DNA of 64,000 nt from Pseudomonas pseudonitroreducens (lineage in GTDB: Bacteria; Pseudomonadota; Gammaproteobacteria; Pseudomonadales; Pseudomonadaceae), in NCBI RefSeq assembly GCF_021603645.1, contig NZ_BQHJ01000005.1, positions 434,001 through 498,000 on the forward strand, read 5' to 3'. The position numbers and the translations under genes are program-made. The notes beneath the pieces were generated by a model. It was not told the origin of the DNA. It saw only the letters and a list, made by a program, of their open reading frames with translations, and did not search any database. Positions 33,089 through 41,978 of the stretch are shown piece by piece (position 1 is the first letter of the stretch; each line of letters begins with the position of its first letter).

Positions 33089-35038
33089 ATGCCTGAAACG
33101 ACCGCCAGCACCGCCCAACTCGTGGAAGACGCGCGCTACCGCCTGCTCGTCGAAGCCGTGACCGACTATGCCATCTACATGCTCGACCCCGATGGCCGGG
33201 TCAGCAGCTGGAGCTCCGGCGCGCAGCGCCTGAAGGGCTACGCCGCCGACGAGATCCTCGGTGAGCACTTCTCGCGTTTCTACACGCCGGCCGACCGCGC
33301 CGCCGGCTTGCCGGAGCATGCCCTGGGCGAAGCGGCGCGGGTGGGCCGCTACGAGAGTGAAGGCTGGCGCCTGCACCGCGATGGCAGTTCGTTCTGGGCG
33401 CACGTGGTGATCGACGCCATCCGCGATGCTTCCGGCGCGCTGCTGGGCTTCGCCAAGATCACCCGCGACCGTACCGAGCAGCACGAGACCGAGCAGGCCT
33501 TGCGCCGCAGCGAGCAGCATTTCCGCCTGCTGGTGAATGGCGTCACCGACTACGCGCTGTACATGCTCGACCCCGAAGGCAATGTCACCAGCTGGAACCC
33601 CGGCGCCGAGCGGATCAAGGGCTACCACCCGGAAGAAATCATTGGCCGTCGCTTCGACTGCTTCTACTGCGACGATGACCGCCAGGGCGGCGTGCCGGAG
33701 ACCAGCCTGAACACCGCGCTGGCCGAAGGGCGTTACGAGGAAGAGCGCCTGCAGATGCGCAAGGACGGCTCGCGCTTCTGGGCCAACATCGTCATCGACC
33801 CGGTGTTCGACGAAGCCGGCAAGCTGCTGGGCTTCGCCAAGATCACCCGCGACATCACCGACAAGCGGCGAGCCCAGGAAGAGCTGGAGCGCGCCCGCGA
33901 CGAGCTGATCCAGTCGCAGAAGATGGAGTCGCTGGGCCAGCTCACCGGCGGCGTCGCGCATGACTTCAACAATCTGCTGACGGTGATCCTTGGCGGCCTG
34001 CAACTGCTCGAACGGCAACTGCCGAAGGATAACGACAAGGTTCAGGGCATCTGGCGCAACGCCCTGGAAGCCACCCGCCGAGGTGCCCAGTTGACCCAGC
34101 GGATGCTGGCCTTCGCCCGCAAGCAGCGGTTGTTCCCGCAGCCCATCCAGCTACCGGCGCTGCTGCAGGACATGAGTGAGTTGCTGGTCAGCTCCCTGGG
34201 GCCGACCATCAGCCTGGAGACTCGCTTCCCCTTGCAGCTGGATAGCGTGATGAGCGACCAGAACCAGCTGGAGCTGGCGATCATCAACCTCGCCACCAAC
34301 GCCCGCGACGCCATGCCTGGCGGCGGCAGCATCACCTTCTCGGCGCGCAACGCCCAGGTCGGGCCGCGGCAGAGCGGCAAGCTGGCGCCGGGTGACTACG
34401 TGTGCGTGGCCGTGACCGACTCTGGCCAGGGCATGGACGAGGACACCCTGCGCCGCGCCGCCGAACCCTTCTTCACCACCAAACCGACCGGCAAGGGCAC
34501 CGGGCTGGGGCTTTCCATCGTCCACGGGCTGGCGCAGCAGCAGGGCGGGGCGCTGCTGCTGCGCAGTACACCGGGATCCGGCACCACTGTGGAAATCTGG
34601 TTGCCGGCGGTGAAGGCGGGGACGCAACCCGGCGTTGTCGACGAAGTGCTGGCCGCGGACACCCAGAGCGAACCCGCCGAACCCCTGGGGCTGCGGGTGC
34701 TGGTCGTGGACGACGATGCACTGGTGCTGGCCGGCACCAGTGCCCTGCTGGCGGACCTCGGCTGCCAGCCCGTGCGCAGCGACTCGGCGCGAGCGGCGCT
34801 GCAATTGCTGGGGGAATCGGACTTCGACCTGATGATCACCGACTTCGCCATGCCCGACATGGACGGCATGTTGCTGATCCAGCAGGTGCGCCAGGCGTAT
34901 CCTGCGCTGACCTGCGCACTCACCACTGGCTACGCCGGGCGCCTGGACACCCTGGCCGATTCGGTGCTGCGCCTGCCCAAGCCGTTCGACCGTGAGCAAT
35001 TGCTCGGGCTGTTGCTGCGGGTGAAGAACAGCGAATAG
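33089..35038 (+). CDS. hybrid sensor histidine kinase, PAS-PAS-HK-REC
   Basis: 649 aa, no transmembrane segments, so a cytoplasmic sensor. Two similar PAS domains (about 17-137 and 143-265) both contain VTDYA-YMLDP and LLGFAKITRD and look like an internal duplication. A dimerisation/phosphoacceptor helix has H291 in GGVAHDFNNLL. The ATPase domain has the N-box NLATNARDAM, G1 DSGQGMD and G2 GTGLGLSIV. A C-terminal receiver has acidic VVDDD and D585 in ITDFAMPDMDG. The HDFNNLL type belongs to the HWE-like/NtrB-like kinases common in pseudomonads. The signal and the next partner are unknown, since no response regulator gene is adjacent. Confidence 0.88.
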   Translation: MPETTASTAQLVEDARYRLLVEAVTDYAIYMLDPDGRVSSWSSGAQRLKGYAADEILGEHFSRFYTPADRAAGLPEHALGEAARVGRYESEGWRLHRDGSSFWAHVVIDAIRDASGALLGFAKITRDRTEQHETEQALRRSEQHFRLLVNGVTDYALYMLDPEGNVTSWNPGAERIKGYHPEEIIGRRFDCFYCDDDRQGGVPETSLNTALAEGRYEEERLQMRKDGSRFWANIVIDPVFDEAGKLLGFAKITRDITDKRRAQEELERARDELIQSQKMESLGQLTGGVAHDFNNLLTVILGGLQLLERQLPKDNDKVQGIWRNALEATRRGAQLTQRMLAFARKQRLFPQPIQLPALLQDMSELLVSSLGPTISLETRFPLQLDSVMSDQNQLELAIINLATNARDAMPGGGSITFSARNAQVGPRQSGKLAPGDYVCVAVTDSGQGMDEDTLRRAAEPFFTTKPTGKGTGLGLSIVHGLAQQQGGALLLRSTPGSGTTVEIWLPAVKAGTQPGVVDEVLAADTQSEPAEPLGLRVLVVDDDALVLAGTSALLADLGCQPVRSDSARAALQLLGESDFDLMITDFAMPDMDGMLLIQQVRQAYPALTCALTTGYAGRLDTLADSVLRLPKPFDREQLLGLLLRVKNSE

Positions 35039-35047
35039 GAAAAACCC

Positions 35048-35083
35048 AACCTCCGCCGCGCGGGCAGCGGCCGGCGGAGGTTT
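35048..35083. terminator. stem-loop after the hybrid kinase
   Basis: AACCTCCGCCG (35048-35058) pairs with CGGCGGAGGTTT (35072-35083), a strong GC stem starting 9 nt after the kinase stop. It has only a three-T tail on the plus strand and AAAA before the stem, so it may work weakly in both directions. Confidence 0.55.
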
Positions 35084-35148
35084 CCGGGAATGCGCCAGGC
35101 GTTCCGCTGTGCAGCCACTGCGCCGCAGGCGGTGGTGCGCACCGGACC

Positions 35149-35493
35149 TCAGTGCGGTGTGCCACGACGCGCCGGGCGCAGGCCTTCGGCAACCTCCATT
35201 TCGATCAGCGAGCCGGGGTCTTCATTGCCCGGGTCGTTGATCAGCGGGTCGGCGAGGGCTGGGTCCAGGTTGCCTTGGGGCATCAGGCCTTCACTGCGAT
35301 CGCGGCGCTCGATCAATGGCAGCAGGTCATCGTGAAACTCCTGCTGCTGAGCCTCGGAGAGCGCGGCAAAGCCGTGATTGAGAATGTAGCGGGCGAGGAT
35401 TTCCTGGCGACTTCCGGCAGCCAGTGTTCCGCTGTCCAGCAGTCGATTCAGGCCGTCTGAGCGTTCAAGGTCGCGGTGTTCGTTGCAGCCCAT
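35149..35493 (-). CDS. hypothetical protein, acidic, Pro/Asp-rich C-terminus
   Basis: 114 aa, from ATG 35493 with GGGAGG at correct spacing (a GTG nine bases earlier is less likely). The N-terminal half looks helical (LNRLLDSGTLAAGSRQEILAR... HDDLLPLIERRDR). The second half is low-complexity and acidic (NLDPALADPLINDPGNEDPG). No signal peptide or known motif. I do not recognise it. Confidence 0.6.
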   Translation of the reverse strand: MGCNEHRDLERSDGLNRLLDSGTLAAGSRQEILARYILNHGFAALSEAQQQEFHDDLLPLIERRDRSEGLMPQGNLDPALADPLINDPGNEDPGSLIEMEVAEGLRPARRGTPH

Positions 35494-35667
35494 CGTTCGC
35501 ACCTCCCAAATCTGTTGCAGCGAGAGTGGTTCAGCGTGAGCGGCTCGCTATGAGTTCCGGCAGTGGACGACGTCTGTTGCGCCGCCTTATTGGAAGACCG
35601 GTCGGATGCGGCGCTGTTCAGCGCACGGGACGAACGGTTGCAGCCAGCCCTGGCCGCTGGACGCAGG

Positions 35668-37239
35668 TCAGGGGCGGTCGCTGCTGACCACCCGGTTGCG
35701 GCCTGCCTGCTTGGCGCTGTACAGGCGCTGGTCGGCCAGCTTGAGCACCGCTTCGGCGCTCGGCGCCGGCTCACCTAGATCGGCAACGCCGATGGACAGG
35801 GTGACCTTGCCGACGCGGGGAATCAGCGTGCCGGCGACCGTTTCGCGGATGCGCTCGGCGATGCTGCGGGCTGCTTCCAGGCTGGTTCCCGGCAGCAGCA
35901 GGACGAACTCTTCGCCACCCGAGCGACAGGCCAGGTCTTCGGCGCGGGACGAGTCACGCAGCACAGCGGCGACCCGGCGCAGGGCTTCGTCGCCAGCGTC
36001 GTGGCCCCAGCTGTCGTTTACCCGCTTGAAGTGGTCGATATCCAGCAGCAACACCGCATAGGGCAGACCGGACTGCTCCAGCGCGGCCAGGGCGGCGTCG
36101 AGGGCGCGGCGGTTGGCCAGCCCGGTGAGCGCATCGCTCTGGGCTTCCTGGCTGAGCCGGCCAAGCTTCTGCTGCATCAGTCCGACGCCGCTCAGCAGCG
36201 CCTGGCGGATGGCGGCGGCCTCGCGGTACCACGTATTGATGGCGCGCAGCTCGCTCGGTGTTTCCGGCGCCGACAGGCGCTCGGCGCTGTAGGCCAGTTG
36301 CCGCAGCGGACGGGTGATCAGCAGGGCGCCGCCCCAGATCAGCAGCACGCCGAGCAGGCTGGCGGGGATCAGGCCGAAGAACATGTCCTTCATCAGCAGG
36401 CCCAGCGGCGCCAGGCTCAGGTCGCGAGGTTGTTGCGCCACCACTGCCCAGTTGGCGTCGGGCACCTGGGCGTAGCCGGCGAGCATTTCCACGCCCAGGG
36501 TATTGGGCACCTCCATCGAGCCGGTTTCTCCGCGCAGCGCTGCCTCCACGGTCGGGTTGCCCTTCAGCACCTCGCCGACCCGCTGCGCCTCGGGGTGGTG
36601 CAGCAACCGCCGGTTGGCATCGGCGACGAAGGCGTAGGTGCCCTCGTGGTGGAAGTGGCTGCCGATGATGGTATGCAGCACGCTCTGCTTGAAGATGTAG
36701 ACCGACCCGCCGACCAGGCCGAGGTACTCGCCGGTGGGGCTGACGATGGGTTGCGAGATGAACACCACCAGGTTGCCGGCGATGGATACATAGGCCTGGC
36801 TGACCATCGGCCGCTTGAGTTGCAGGGCCTGCTGCACACCAATCGAGCGCAGTGTGGTGCCGACTATCTGCAGGGAGTCCGGGTAGGCTTCGAGCACCTT
36901 GCCCTGGGCGTCGACGATGGCGATCGAGTTGAAGTAGGCGTCCTGCGACTGCAGGCGCATCGCCTCGGCGCGCAGCACCGTGCGATCACCCTGGTGCGCC
37001 GCGAGGATCCTGGCGCTGAAGGCCAGGTTGCGCTGCGCCGAGTCGATGAACTCGCCGATGCTCGAGGCAACCTTGGCGGCATAGGCGCGATTGGCCTCCA
37101 GGGTCGAATGGATCAGCGCCGAGCGCTGCACGGTGTAGGCCACGTACAGGCTGTTGCCGAGAGTGGCCAGGGCGGCGAGCAGGACGAAGACCAGGATCAG
37201 CACCCGTAACGTCAGGGGCTTGCGGCTCCAGCGCTTCAT
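35668..37239 (-). CDS. membrane diguanylate cyclase, dCache sensor-HAMP-like-GGDEF
   Basis: 523 aa. One N-terminal transmembrane helix (about 10-32), a periplasmic dCache-type sensor (to about 290) and a second membrane helix (FFGLIPASLLGVLLIWGGALL) lead to a linker and the GGDEF domain (about 375-515). The active site reads GGEEF (about 440), and an RxxD product-inhibition site (RAED) stands at the right distance before it, so a competent, feedback-inhibited c-di-GMP synthase is expected. It is the only obvious cyclase here. A CSS-EAL phosphodiesterase lies 16 kb away. Confidence 0.9.
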   Translation of the reverse strand: MKRWSRKPLTLRVLILVFVLLAALATLGNSLYVAYTVQRSALIHSTLEANRAYAAKVASSIGEFIDSAQRNLAFSARILAAHQGDRTVLRAEAMRLQSQDAYFNSIAIVDAQGKVLEAYPDSLQIVGTTLRSIGVQQALQLKRPMVSQAYVSIAGNLVVFISQPIVSPTGEYLGLVGGSVYIFKQSVLHTIIGSHFHHEGTYAFVADANRRLLHHPEAQRVGEVLKGNPTVEAALRGETGSMEVPNTLGVEMLAGYAQVPDANWAVVAQQPRDLSLAPLGLLMKDMFFGLIPASLLGVLLIWGGALLITRPLRQLAYSAERLSAPETPSELRAINTWYREAAAIRQALLSGVGLMQQKLGRLSQEAQSDALTGLANRRALDAALAALEQSGLPYAVLLLDIDHFKRVNDSWGHDAGDEALRRVAAVLRDSSRAEDLACRSGGEEFVLLLPGTSLEAARSIAERIRETVAGTLIPRVGKVTLSIGVADLGEPAPSAEAVLKLADQRLYSAKQAGRNRVVSSDRP

Positions 37240-37564
37240 GCGGCCACCGTGGCTGGGCGTGGCGCGCCGGGGGCCTCGTCAGGGAAGCAGTTCTCTGCGC
37301 CGGAGCGCGATGTCAGGGGGCTGTCCATGGGGCCGGGTCCGTGCTGGGGCGGGCTGGCTGGTCCGTCTGTCCGAGACGGGCTGAGCTTGAGGATAGGCAG
37401 GGATGCGCCGCCAGTCACATGTTGCGGGTCGATTCAGCGGTCCGGGCTGGCCAGCGCCTGCTGGGCATTGCCGGCAGGCGACGTGCCCCGGACGACGTTG
37501 CCGAGGGGCGGCGTGTGCGGCCCCGGCGGTGGCTCGGGCAATGCTTTGCCGGCGGCACGCCCAC
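37240..37564. other. intergenic region without a recognised gene
   Basis: About 325 bp upstream of the diguanylate cyclase and downstream of the next minus-strand gene. It should hold the cyclase promoter. The forward frames that cross it have no ribosome site and no recognisable protein content. Confidence 0.4.
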
Positions 37565-37593
37565 AAAAAAGCCCCGCATTGCACGGGGCTTTT
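37565..37593 (-). terminator. Rho-independent terminator of the YegP-like gene
   Basis: Read on the minus strand, AGCCCCG and CGGGGCT arms (37570-37576 and 37584-37590) enclose a short loop and are followed by six T residues. It lies 15 nt beyond the stop codon of the 37608-37940 gene. Confidence 0.88.
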
Positions 37594-37607
37594 CATTGGC
37601 TCGTTAC

Positions 37608-37940
37608 TCAGGCGTGCGCACGCAGCTCGGAGCTGAGGCCGGCCTGGGCGATCGTTGCAATCGCCTGGTCACGTGCGGCCTCGGAGTCGTACAGCTTGCT
37701 GGTCAGCAGTTCTGCACCGGTGTTATCGCGGATCACGAAGAAATTCTTGCCGCCGGGGGACATCTGGCGCTTGTAGCGCTCGACGGCCGCACAGGAGCTG
37801 CGGAGGCTGTTGATGGCCTGCTCGGCTGCCTCCTGTGTCGGGTAGGCCAGAGTTTCCAGCAGGGTGCCGTGGGCAGTGTTCTTGAGCAGAACGCGACGGT
37901 TGCCGCTGCTGAGTTCCTTGATTTCATACCAACCGGGCAT
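37608..37940 (-). CDS. YegP-family (DUF1508) protein
   Basis: 110 aa. ATG 37940 is preferred over the ATG 12 nt upstream because that earlier ATGGAGC supplies the ribosome site. Two DUF1508 repeats are visible: GNRRVLLKNTAHGTLLETLAY with a following helix, and GKNFFVIRDNTGAELLTSKLY with a second helix. Each is a beta-hairpin plus helix unit, as in E. coli YegP. Function is unknown across the family. It is monocistronic, with its own terminator. Confidence 0.82.
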   Translation of the reverse strand: MPGWYEIKELSSGNRRVLLKNTAHGTLLETLAYPTQEAAEQAINSLRSSCAAVERYKRQMSPGGKNFFVIRDNTGAELLTSKLYDSEAARDQAIATIAQAGLSSELRAHA

Positions 37941-38087
37941 GTGTAGCTCCATATAACCGGTGTCAACGTCCTGCGGGTGGTCCCGCAGGGTGACAGGCCA
38001 GTTTAGGAGTACAGGCGTGCTATTTGTATAGGAAAAGTCCTATGAATCATGGGGTTACTGTATCAATTTGTCTCAGGATCGCCTTTC

Positions 38088-39353
38088 TCAGAAGCTGGCT
38101 TTCACCTGCAGGCCGAGCAGCAGGGCGTTGTCGATGCCCTGGCCGGAGAAGGCCCCCGGTTCGATGACGTACTGCAGGTCCGGGCGCAGGGTCAGCCAGG
38201 GCGTGGCCTGGTAGCCGTAGCTCAGCTCGATGAGCTGTTCGCCGCTGTCCAGGTTCGGGTAGTCCTGGCCGTTGGCGAGGGCGCTGTTCTCCTGCACTTC
38301 ACGGCTGCGCGGGCTGGGTACGGCGCGGCCGTAACCCAGCGCGAGACTGTCTTTCGGGCGGCCTTCGAAGGGCTTGTAGAGGACGACACCCGCGCCGTAC
38401 CACTTGGTGAAGGGTGAGGCGGCGCTGCTGGCGACCGAGGCCTGGCCGAACAGGTGCAGGCTGCGCCCTTTCGAGGCCGGGTCGTTCCACACCGCCTGGT
38501 CGACCAGCAGGTAGTGGCCGCTGCGGCCGGACTCTTCCTTGGCGCTACCGATGCGCTGCACGTTGGAGCTGTCGTAGTACCAGCCCAGTTTGTACTCGCC
38601 GGGCAATTCGCCCTGAGGCTTGTAGACCAGTTCGATGGGCACCACGGTGCCGGTGGTATGTTTGGGCGTGAGGTGCCAGGCGCGGCTGGAGTTGCCGTTG
38701 CTTTGCGGGTCGACGTTGAAGGCGGCGATGCGCAGTTGCCAGTCAGGCGCGAAGCTGTACTTCACCCGTGCGCCAAGGTGCGCGTTGGGGTAGTTGGTCC
38801 AGCCGCTGCCACCGGACATGTTCAGCGGATGGCCGCAGAAGCCGGCGTTCATGAAGTTGCAGAGGATGCCGCTGTCGAGCCCGCCGACGTCATTGCCCAT
38901 GGCCATGTAGCCGAGCTTGAGGTTCAGCGCCTGGCCCAGGTCGCGCTCGTAGCTCAGCTCGGTCAGGCGGGTGTAGAGGCCGCCGTAGTTTTCCTGGATC
39001 GGCAGGCGGTTGCCCACCAGGTCTTCCGAGGCACTGTTGCCGCGGCGGTCGTTGATGGTCAGCTGGACCTTGCCGCCATTCTCCAGGCCGTAGATTCTGG
39101 ACAAGTCGAACTGCACGCCCAGCTTGACGTTCTGCGAATAGCGCGCCGAGCGATGCAGGCCGCCGTGGGCGTTGTAGGCAGTCTCGCCGCTGTAGTCGCC
39201 AGTGAACCTGACGCCGTCTTCTTCCAACTGGTGGCGCAGGCCGCCCCAGTCGCCGGTCATCGTGGAACGTTCGAGCAGGCCTTCTGCGGCCAGCGCCGGC
39301 AGCGAGGCGACGCACAGCAGCAGGCCGGGCGTGAGGCGAAGGGAAGTGCGCAT
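38088..39353 (-). CDS. OprB-family carbohydrate-selective porin
   Basis: 421 aa with a signal peptide ending LPALAAEG (about 1-23). The start at 39353 has AGGAAA upstream. The typical OprB opening follows (STMTGDWGGLRHQLEEDGV), and the C-terminal Phe (LLLGLQVKASF) suits outer-membrane beta-barrel insertion. It is the next gene after glucose dehydrogenase on the same strand, the arrangement seen in P. aeruginosa, so it probably admits glucose to the periplasm. Confidence 0.88.
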   Translation of the reverse strand: MRTSLRLTPGLLLCVASLPALAAEGLLERSTMTGDWGGLRHQLEEDGVRFTGDYSGETAYNAHGGLHRSARYSQNVKLGVQFDLSRIYGLENGGKVQLTINDRRGNSASEDLVGNRLPIQENYGGLYTRLTELSYERDLGQALNLKLGYMAMGNDVGGLDSGILCNFMNAGFCGHPLNMSGGSGWTNYPNAHLGARVKYSFAPDWQLRIAAFNVDPQSNGNSSRAWHLTPKHTTGTVVPIELVYKPQGELPGEYKLGWYYDSSNVQRIGSAKEESGRSGHYLLVDQAVWNDPASKGRSLHLFGQASVASSAASPFTKWYGAGVVLYKPFEGRPKDSLALGYGRAVPSPRSREVQENSALANGQDYPNLDSGEQLIELSYGYQATPWLTLRPDLQYVIEPGAFSGQGIDNALLLGLQVKASF

Positions 39354-39378
39354 GGAATTTCCTGAGCTTGAAGCGAAT

Positions 39379-39407
39379 AAAAAAAGGCGCGGTGGGAGTG
39401 CCGCGCC
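39379..39407 (-). terminator. Rho-independent terminator between gcd and the porin gene
   Basis: On the minus strand, GGCGCGG and CCGCGCC arms (39401-39407 and 39386-39392) are followed by seven T residues at 39385-39379. It stands after the gcd stop and only 26 nt before the porin start, so the porin either depends on read-through or has its own promoter. A second GC palindrome (39416-39436) lies just before it. Confidence 0.8.
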
Positions 39408-39446
39408 GGAAGGAGGCGCCCGCACGCGGCGGGCGCGATGGGAGGG

Positions 39447-41873
39447 TTACTGGCCGTCCGGCAGCGCGTAGGCCAGCACGTAGTCGCCACGGTCGCTGGA
39501 CTGCCGCGCACCACCGGCGGTGATGACGACGAACTGCTTGCCGGTCTTCGGCGACACGTAGGTCATCGGGCCGCCCTGGCTGCCGACGGGCAGGCGGGAT
39601 TTCCAGATTTCCTTGCCGTTGCTGCTGTCGTAGGCGCGCAGGTAGAAGTCCTGGGTGCCGGCGATGAATACCAGGCCGCCCTGGGTGGAGAGCGTGCCGC
39701 CAAGGGTCGGCAGGCCGATGGGGATCGGCAGGTGCATGCGGATGCCCAGCGGGCCGGTGTCTTCCACCGTGCCCACCGGCACCTGCCAGGCCACCTGGCG
39801 GGTCTTCAGGTCGATGGCGGTGAGGGTGCCGAACGGCGGTGCCTGGCACGGGATGCCGGCCACCGAGAGGAAGCGGTTCTTGTTCACCGCGTAGGGCGTG
39901 CCCTTGAGCGGCACGGCGCCCATGCCGGTGTTCAGCGCTTCGCCGCCGCCAGCGGCCGCGCCCTTGTTGGCCGAGGGGATCATCTGGATCCACAGGCCCA
40001 GGCGCATGTCGTTGACGAAGATGAAGCCGTGCACCGGGTCGGTGGACAGGCTGCCCCAGTTCATGCCGCCCAGGGAGCCGGGGAAACTCAGCGACAGGTC
40101 GGTGCCCGGCGCGGTGTAGAGGCCGTCGTAGCGCATCTTCTTGAAGTCGATGCGGCACAGCAGCTGGTCATAGGGCGTGGCGCCCCACATGTCCGACTCG
40201 CTGAGGGTCTGCGCGCCGATCTGCGGCATGCCGACGGATTTCGGCTGGGTCGGCGAATAGGGCTCGTCGGGGATGTTGCCCGGCTTCACCGGCACATCCC
40301 TGACCTCGGTCAGCGGCTTGCCGGTGGCGCGGTCGAGCACGTAGATCTGCCCGGCCTTGGTGCCGATGACGACTGCCGGAACGGTCTTGCCGTCGGCCAC
40401 GGGGAAGTCCACGAGGCTCGGCTGCATCGGCAGGTCGAAGTCCCAGAGGTCGTTGTGTACGGTCTGGTAGACCCACTTTTCGGCGCCGCTGGTGGCGTCC
40501 ACGGCAAGGATCGACGCGCCGTAGGTGTGGTCGAGTTTCGTCCGCTCCACGCCATAGATGTCGGTGGAAGAGCTGCCCATGGGCAGGAAGACGGTGTTCA
40601 TCGCCGGGTCGTAGGACATCGGCGCCCAGCTGTTGGGCGTGCTGCGCACGTAGCTCTTGCCATCCGCCGGGGCCTGCTTGTCTTCCGGGTTGCCCGGATC
40701 GAAGGCCCAGCGCATGGCGCCGGTGATGACGTCGAAACCACGGATCACGCCGCCGGGCATGTCGGTCTGGACGTTGTCCGCGACGCGGCCGCCGACCACC
40801 ACCGTGGTGCCGGCCATCAGCGGGGCGGAGGAGAGCTGGTAGTAGGAGTCGGGCACATCACCCAGGCCGGCCTTCAGGTCGACCTGGCCGTTGTTGCCGA
40901 AGCCCTGGCAGAACTCACCCGTGTCGGCGTCCACCGCGATCAGGCGCGCGTCGATGGTATTGGTCAGCAGGCGGCGCTGGCAGTTGGCGCCGGCCGGAAC
41001 GCTGGCGGCGATGATCGGTGTGCTGTTCGGCTGGGTCGGCTGGGCGATTTCCCTGGTGGCGTCGAAATAGGCCATGCCACGGCAGCGTTGCCAGACCTTG
41101 GACTGCGCGTTGATCTCGTTCTTCCACAACTCCTTGCCGGTGTCCGCGTCCAGCGCGATCAGGTTGTTGTGCGGGGTGCAGATGAACACCTTGTCGCCGA
41201 CCTGCAACGGGGTCAGCTGGTCTTCCGCGCCGTTGCCGTCGCTGACCGCCACGTCGCCGGTGTGGTAGGTCCAGGCCACTTTCAGTTTATCGACGTTGCC
41301 ACGGTTGATCTGGTCCAGTGCGGCGAAGCGACTGCCGCCCTCGGTGTTGCCATAGTGCGCCCAGTCCTTCTGCGCATGGGCCGGGTCCACCGGCGTCAGG
41401 CCAGGGCCCTTGCCAGTGGGCGCCACGCTGGGATGGGCGACGAACATGTTGCCGGCGGCAATCACCACCAGCACGGCCAGCACGCCGGCGATGCCATAGG
41501 CGCCACGCCCAGCGTTGCGGCCTGCCGAGCGGGCCAGCAACGGATAGACCAGCGCGACCACCACGCCGATGGCGCTGAACATGAACAGCCGCGAGAACAG
41601 CGGCCAGAACACCAGGCCACTGTCGGCCACGGCCCAGATTGCCGTGGCCACCAGGAAGGCGGCAAACAGCCAGGCGCCGGCCGGCTTGCGCAACGAGATC
41701 AGCAGACCCGAGAGCGCCATGGCCAGGCCGCCGACGAGGAAGTACCAGGAGCCACCGAGGCTGACCAGGCGGATGCCGCCAGCGGCCAGGGCGAGGCCGA
41801 GGAGGGCGATGACCACACCCAGGCCGAGGAGGATGAATATGCTTGCACGGGAGGCACGCTGTACCGGTTTCAT
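39447..41873 (-). CDS. gcd: membrane-bound PQQ-dependent glucose dehydrogenase
   Basis: 808 aa. Five hydrophobic helices occupy about residues 1-155 (quinone-binding membrane anchor). The eight-bladed propeller of the quinoprotein dehydrogenases follows. Family segments match E. coli Gcd, e.g. PVDPAHAQKDWAHYG, SGVIRGFDV-like VIRGFDVITG, SPNSWAP-like TPNSWAPMSYD, and the end GDYVLAYALPDG. It oxidises glucose to gluconolactone in the periplasm and passes electrons to ubiquinone. Quinate dehydrogenase is a close relative, but the neighbouring OprB porin favours glucose. It diverges from a PqqU-like receptor. Confidence 0.88.
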   Translation of the reverse strand: MKPVQRASRASIFILLGLGVVIALLGLALAAGGIRLVSLGGSWYFLVGGLAMALSGLLISLRKPAGAWLFAAFLVATAIWAVADSGLVFWPLFSRLFMFSAIGVVVALVYPLLARSAGRNAGRGAYGIAGVLAVLVVIAAGNMFVAHPSVAPTGKGPGLTPVDPAHAQKDWAHYGNTEGGSRFAALDQINRGNVDKLKVAWTYHTGDVAVSDGNGAEDQLTPLQVGDKVFICTPHNNLIALDADTGKELWKNEINAQSKVWQRCRGMAYFDATREIAQPTQPNSTPIIAASVPAGANCQRRLLTNTIDARLIAVDADTGEFCQGFGNNGQVDLKAGLGDVPDSYYQLSSAPLMAGTTVVVGGRVADNVQTDMPGGVIRGFDVITGAMRWAFDPGNPEDKQAPADGKSYVRSTPNSWAPMSYDPAMNTVFLPMGSSSTDIYGVERTKLDHTYGASILAVDATSGAEKWVYQTVHNDLWDFDLPMQPSLVDFPVADGKTVPAVVIGTKAGQIYVLDRATGKPLTEVRDVPVKPGNIPDEPYSPTQPKSVGMPQIGAQTLSESDMWGATPYDQLLCRIDFKKMRYDGLYTAPGTDLSLSFPGSLGGMNWGSLSTDPVHGFIFVNDMRLGLWIQMIPSANKGAAAGGGEALNTGMGAVPLKGTPYAVNKNRFLSVAGIPCQAPPFGTLTAIDLKTRQVAWQVPVGTVEDTGPLGIRMHLPIPIGLPTLGGTLSTQGGLVFIAGTQDFYLRAYDSSNGKEIWKSRLPVGSQGGPMTYVSPKTGKQFVVITAGGARQSSDRGDYVLAYALPDGQ

Positions 41874-41978
41874 ACAGAAGGTTCTCGCTGTTGGATCGGT
41901 CGATTATACGCTTAGCATGCTAATTAACTAGATAGTACAATCGTCGAAGATCAGAGCGCAGACGAATGGATTAGCCTT

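Noticed and set aside
35668-37239. Degenerate, inactive GGDEF domain
   Set aside because: The active site reads GGEEF, an accepted active variant, and the RxxD inhibition site is at the correct distance.
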